In this document: piece after piece, positions 60,907 to 64,000 of the stretch
How the letters are laid out: each line of letters starts with the position of its first letter
Numbering within the stretch: the stretch's first letter is position 1
Assembly (NCBI GenBank): GCA_965119215.1
Contig: CBCPKK010000019.1
Location: 62,001 to 126,000, forward strand
Direction: 5' to 3'
Length of the DNA stretch: 64,000 nucleotides
Source: Buttiauxella sp965119215
GTDB taxonomy: Bacteria > Pseudomonadota > Gammaproteobacteria > Enterobacterales > Enterobacteriaceae
Position numbers and translations under genes: made by a program
The notes under the pieces: generated by a model
What the model was told of the DNA's origin: nothing
Database searches by the model: none
The model's input: only the letters and a program-made list of their open reading frames with translations

Positions 60907-61596
60907 ATGAATCCTCAACGTTATGCGCGTATTTGCGAGATGCTCGCCAGGCGCCAGCCAGATCTGACCGTCTGCATGGAGCAAGTCCATAAACCTCATA
61001 ACGTCTCGGCGATTATTCGTACCGCAGATGCGGTGGGCGTACATGAAGTCCATGCGGTCTGGCCCGGTAATCGCATGCGCACCATGGCCTCTTCTGCAGC
61101 AGGAAGTAATTCCTGGGTTGAAGTTAAAACGCACCGCAATATTGGCGATGCCGTAAGCCATCTGAAAAGCAGCGGGATGCAAATCCTCGCGACTAACCTT
61201 TCTGATAAAGCCGTCGATTTCCGTGAAATTGATTACACGCGCCCGACCTGCATTTTGATGGGTCAGGAAAAAACCGGTATTACTCAGGAAGCATTAGCGC
61301 TGGCAGACCAGGACATCATTATTCCGATGATCGGGATGGTGCAATCGCTAAACGTTTCCGTGGCCTCTGCGCTCATTCTGTACGAAGCGCAACGCCAGCG
61401 TCAGAATGCCGGAATGTATCAGCGCGAAAACAGCATGCTGCCTGAATCTGAACAACAGCGCTTGCTGTTTGAAGGCGGTTATCCAGTGCTGGCACGCGTT
61501 TCCCGTCGTAAAGGTTTACCCTACCCGCATGTGAATCAGCAAGGTGAGATTGAAGCTGATGCCGCATGGTGGGCCACAATGCAATCTGCGGAGTAG
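60907..61596 (+). CDS. trmH: tRNA (guanosine(18)-2'-O)-methyltransferase
   Basis: SPOUT methyltransferase making Gm18 in tRNAs. The ATG 4 bp after the spoT stop gives 229 aa, as in E. coli. HNVSAIIRTADAVGV, LMGQEKTGI and IPMIGMVQSLNVSVASALIL form the SAM-binding knot. Confidence 0.97.
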   Translation: MNPQRYARICEMLARRQPDLTVCMEQVHKPHNVSAIIRTADAVGVHEVHAVWPGNRMRTMASSAAGSNSWVEVKTHRNIGDAVSHLKSSGMQILATNLSDKAVDFREIDYTRPTCILMGQEKTGITQEALALADQDIIIPMIGMVQSLNVSVASALILYEAQRQRQNAGMYQRENSMLPESEQQRLLFEGGYPVLARVSRRKGLPYPHVNQQGEIEADAAWWATMQSAE

Positions 61597-61600
61597 TCAG

Positions 61601-63682
61601 ATGAAAGGCCGTTTGCTGGACGCCATACCGTTAAGTACGCTTGCCGGAGTCGGTGCCAGCCAGAGCGGTAAACTGGCGAAAATTGGCCTGCACACCATTC
61701 AGGATCTTCTGCTTCACCTGCCGCTTCGCTACGAAGACCGCACACAACTCTACCCAATTAACGACCTGCAACCGGGCATTCACGCCACGGTGGAAGGTGA
61801 AGTGCTGAACTGTAATATCAGTTTTGGCCGCCGCCGGATGATGACCTGCCAGATTACTGACGGCACCGGCATCCTGACCATGCGCTTTTTCAACTTCAAT
61901 GCGGCGATGAAAAACAGCCTCGCAACCGGTAAGCGCGTGCTTGCTTACGGCGAAGCCAAGCGTGGGCAACAGGGTGCAGAGATGATTCACCCGGAGTACC
62001 GCGTTCAGGGCGACCTCAGTACACCTGAATTGCAGGAAACGCTGACGCCGGTTTATCCCACCACTGAAGGCATTCGCCAGGCGACTCTGCGTAAATTGAC
62101 TGACCAGGCTCTGGAACTGCTGGATACCTGTGCAATTGCCGAATTACTCCCCGCAGAGTTGAGTAAAGGGATGATGAGTCTGCCGGAAGCGCTGCGAACG
62201 TTGCATCGCCCGCCGCCATCCATGCAGTTAGCCGATCTGGAAACAGGGAAACACCCGGCTCAACAGCGTTTAATTCTTGAAGAACTGCTGGCACACAACC
62301 TGAGCATGCTCGCTCTACGCGCGGGTGCGCAGCGCTATCACGCTTTACCTTTGCATAATCATGACGAATTAAAGAACCGCCTGTTGGCTGCCCTTCCGTT
62401 TAAACCAACCGGCGCGCAAGAGCGTGTTGTGGCAGAAATAGAACACGACATGGCGCTGGACGTGCCAATGATGCGCCTGGTACAAGGTGATGTGGGTTCG
62501 GGTAAAACGTTAGTTGCGGCACTTGCTGCACTGCGCGCAATTGCGCACGGCAAGCAGGTGGGCATGATGGCACCAACCGAATTGCTCGCTGAACAACACG
62601 CCAATAACTTCCGCCAGTGGTTTGCCCCATTGGGTATTGAGGTGGGTTGGCTTGCCGGTAAGCAAAAAGGTAAAGCGCGTATCGCACAACAAGACGCGAT
62701 AGCCAGCGGCCAGGTATCAATGGTGGTGGGAACACACGCTATCTTCCAGGAACAGGTGCAGTTCTCCCAACTTGCGTTGGTTATCATCGATGAACAGCAT
62801 CGTTTTGGTGTCCACCAGCGCCTGGCGCTATGGGAAAAAGGCCAGATTCAAGGATTCCACCCACACCAGTTAATCATGACTGCAACGCCAATTCCGCGCA
62901 CACTGGCTATGACAGCCTATGCCGATCTGGACACATCAGTCATTGATGAACTGCCGCCAGGCCGTACGCCAGTGACTACCGTTGCGATCCCAGACACGCG
63001 GCGCAGCGATATTATCGAGCGTGTACGCAACGCTTGCAGCGATGAAGGCCGTCAGGCGTACTGGGTTTGCACTTTGATTGAAGAGTCCGAGTTGCTCGAA
63101 GCACAGGCTGCGGAAGTCACGTGGGATGAGCTGAAAATCGCTCTGCCTAATCTGAATGTCGGCCTGATTCATGGTCGCATGAAGCCGCAAGAAAAGCAGA
63201 CGGTGATGCAGGCGTTCAAAGAAGGGTCGATTCATTTGCTGGTTGCCACAACCGTTATTGAAGTCGGCGTTGATGTCCCAAATGCCAGCCTGATGATTAT
63301 CGAAAACCCTGAGCGCCTGGGTCTTGCGCAACTCCACCAGCTTCGCGGCCGTGTGGGGCGTGGCGCTGTGGCATCGCACTGCGTGTTACTTTATAAGTCA
63401 CCGCTGTCGAAAACGGCACAATTGCGTTTGCAGGTACTGCGCGATAGCAACGACGGTTTTGTGATTGCACAAAAGGATTTGGAAATTCGTGGGCCAGGGG
63501 AATTACTCGGCACGCGCCAGACGGGGAATGCCGAGTTTAAAGTGGCAGATTTACTGCGCGATCAGGCCATGATCCCGGAAGTACAGCGCCTTGCGCGCCA
63601 TATCCATGAACGCTTCCCGGAACAGGCAACCGCGCTCATTGAACGCTGGATGCCTGAAACGGAACGCTATTCAAACGCCTGA
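61601..63682 (+). CDS. recG: ATP-dependent DNA helicase RecG
   Basis: Branch-migration helicase that reverses stalled forks. The ATG at 61601 gives 693 aa, as in E. coli. N-terminal wedge/OB domain, then Walker A GDVGSGKTLVAALAALRA, DEQHRFGVHQR as Walker B and ATPIPRTLAM as motif III. The C-terminal TRG motif region (GRVGRGAVASHCVLLY) is intact. Last gene of the operon. Confidence 0.98.
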   Translation: MKGRLLDAIPLSTLAGVGASQSGKLAKIGLHTIQDLLLHLPLRYEDRTQLYPINDLQPGIHATVEGEVLNCNISFGRRRMMTCQITDGTGILTMRFFNFNAAMKNSLATGKRVLAYGEAKRGQQGAEMIHPEYRVQGDLSTPELQETLTPVYPTTEGIRQATLRKLTDQALELLDTCAIAELLPAELSKGMMSLPEALRTLHRPPPSMQLADLETGKHPAQQRLILEELLAHNLSMLALRAGAQRYHALPLHNHDELKNRLLAALPFKPTGAQERVVAEIEHDMALDVPMMRLVQGDVGSGKTLVAALAALRAIAHGKQVGMMAPTELLAEQHANNFRQWFAPLGIEVGWLAGKQKGKARIAQQDAIASGQVSMVVGTHAIFQEQVQFSQLALVIIDEQHRFGVHQRLALWEKGQIQGFHPHQLIMTATPIPRTLAMTAYADLDTSVIDELPPGRTPVTTVAIPDTRRSDIIERVRNACSDEGRQAYWVCTLIEESELLEAQAAEVTWDELKIALPNLNVGLIHGRMKPQEKQTVMQAFKEGSIHLLVATTVIEVGVDVPNASLMIIENPERLGLAQLHQLRGRVGRGAVASHCVLLYKSPLSKTAQLRLQVLRDSNDGFVIAQKDLEIRGPGELLGTRQTGNAEFKVADLLRDQAMIPEVQRLARHIHERFPEQATALIERWMPETERYSNA

Positions 63683-63700
63683 TTTCCGCCCTCATCCCGG

Positions 63701-63721
63701 CCTTCTCCCTGAGGGAGAAGG
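63701..63721. repeat. REP-like palindrome between recG and gltS
   Basis: Perfect 9-bp inverted repeat CCTTCTCCC-TGA-GGGAGAAGG, preceded by CCCTCATCCCGG. This is the style of short palindromes scattered in enteric genomes. It may also limit read-through between the convergent genes. Confidence 0.65.
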
Positions 63722-63732
63722 TGGAAAACAAC

Positions 63733-64000
63733 TTAGCCAAACAGCGGCAACATCAGGTACAGCTTAATCACCAACGCGTTGACGATATCAATAAAGAACG
63801 CGCCAACCATCGGAACCACCAGGAACGCCATGTGCGATGGACCGAAACGTTCGGTAATCGCCTGCATATTGGCGATTGCCGTTGGCGTAGCCCCAAGACC
63901 AAAACCGCAATGCCCAGCCGCAAGCACCGCTGCATCGTAGTTTTTCCCCATCAGACGGTAAGTCACGAATATCGCGTACAGCGCCATAAAGATGGTTTGC
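63733..64000 (-). CDS. gltS: Sodium/glutamate symporter GltS, C-terminal part
   Basis: The last 88 codons of a minus-strand gene leaving the window on the right. Hydrophobic segments alternate with ATPTAIANMQAITERFGPSH and MVGAFFIDIVNALVIKL, the GltS C-terminus. The gene follows recG convergently as in E. coli. The start lies outside the window; the frame has no stop up to the edge. Confidence 0.93.
   Translation of the reverse strand, partial: QTIFMALYAIFVTYRLMGKNYDAAVLAAGHCGFGLGATPTAIANMQAITERFGPSHMAFLVVPMVGAFFIDIVNALVIKLYLMLPLFG

Overview
The window is enteric chromosome (Enterobacterales, Enterobacteriaceae). Gene order and near-identical protein lengths match the E. coli pfkA-fieF-cpxPRA-cysE-gpsA-secB-gpmM-envC-tdh-kbl-hldD-waa-coaD-mutM-rpmBG-radC-coaBC-dut-slmA-pyrE-rph-yicC ... 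yicG-ligB-gmk-rpoZ-spoT-trmH-recG-gltS block. It is not E. coli. The lipopolysaccharide core locus is of the Klebsiella type (WabG, WabH, WabN-like, WaaE), rph is intact, and an unrelated gene rather than sbp lies beside pfkA. A genus such as Buttiauxella, Kluyvera or a relative is a guess from these features only.

Layout. 1-12.9 kb is conserved housekeeping: glycolysis, metal efflux, the Cpx envelope-stress system with its 3'UTR sRNA CpxQ, serine acetyltransferase, glycerol-3-phosphate dehydrogenase, SecB, phosphoglycerate mutase and EnvC. 12.9-16.1 kb holds three accessory surface-sugar genes between yibQ and tdh. 16.1-33.3 kb is tdh-kbl followed by the LPS core cluster: heptose synthesis and transfer, two divergent AT-rich GT9 genes, the O-antigen ligase, a WabN-like deacetylase on the opposite strand, waaQ, wabG, wabH, a GT2 gene, waaA, waaE and coaD. 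33.3-40.5 kb is DNA repair, ribosomal proteins, coenzyme A and nucleotide metabolism, ending in yicC.

40.5-54.6 kb is an integrated mobile element between yicC and yicG. It has a P4-family tyrosine integrase, AlpA, a BRO-type antirepressor, a P4-style antisense-RNA immunity region (CI/C4-like RNA with two target copies and a leader terminator), an Icd-like short gene, a P4 alpha-type primase-helicase, two iteron clusters that look like its replication origin, an SSB, a stand-alone M41-like zinc protease, a predicted secreted protein, a cluster of TGCGCA repeats and a zinc-ribbon protein. No capsid-sizing or packaging gene (sid, psu, delta) is visible. Beyond a second att-like repeat the island carries one large AlbA_2 plus GHKL gene, likely accessory or defence cargo, closed by a third repeat copy.

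54.6-64 kb returns to the core chromosome: an unrecognised small protein, then yicG, ligB, gmk-rpoZ-spoT-trmH-recG, and the 3' part of gltS. The clearest unusual content is in the island: the immunity-RNA locus read through by an Ash-type ORF, the two repeat families, the protease with its coupled secreted partner, and the repeat-bracketed AlbA_2 module.
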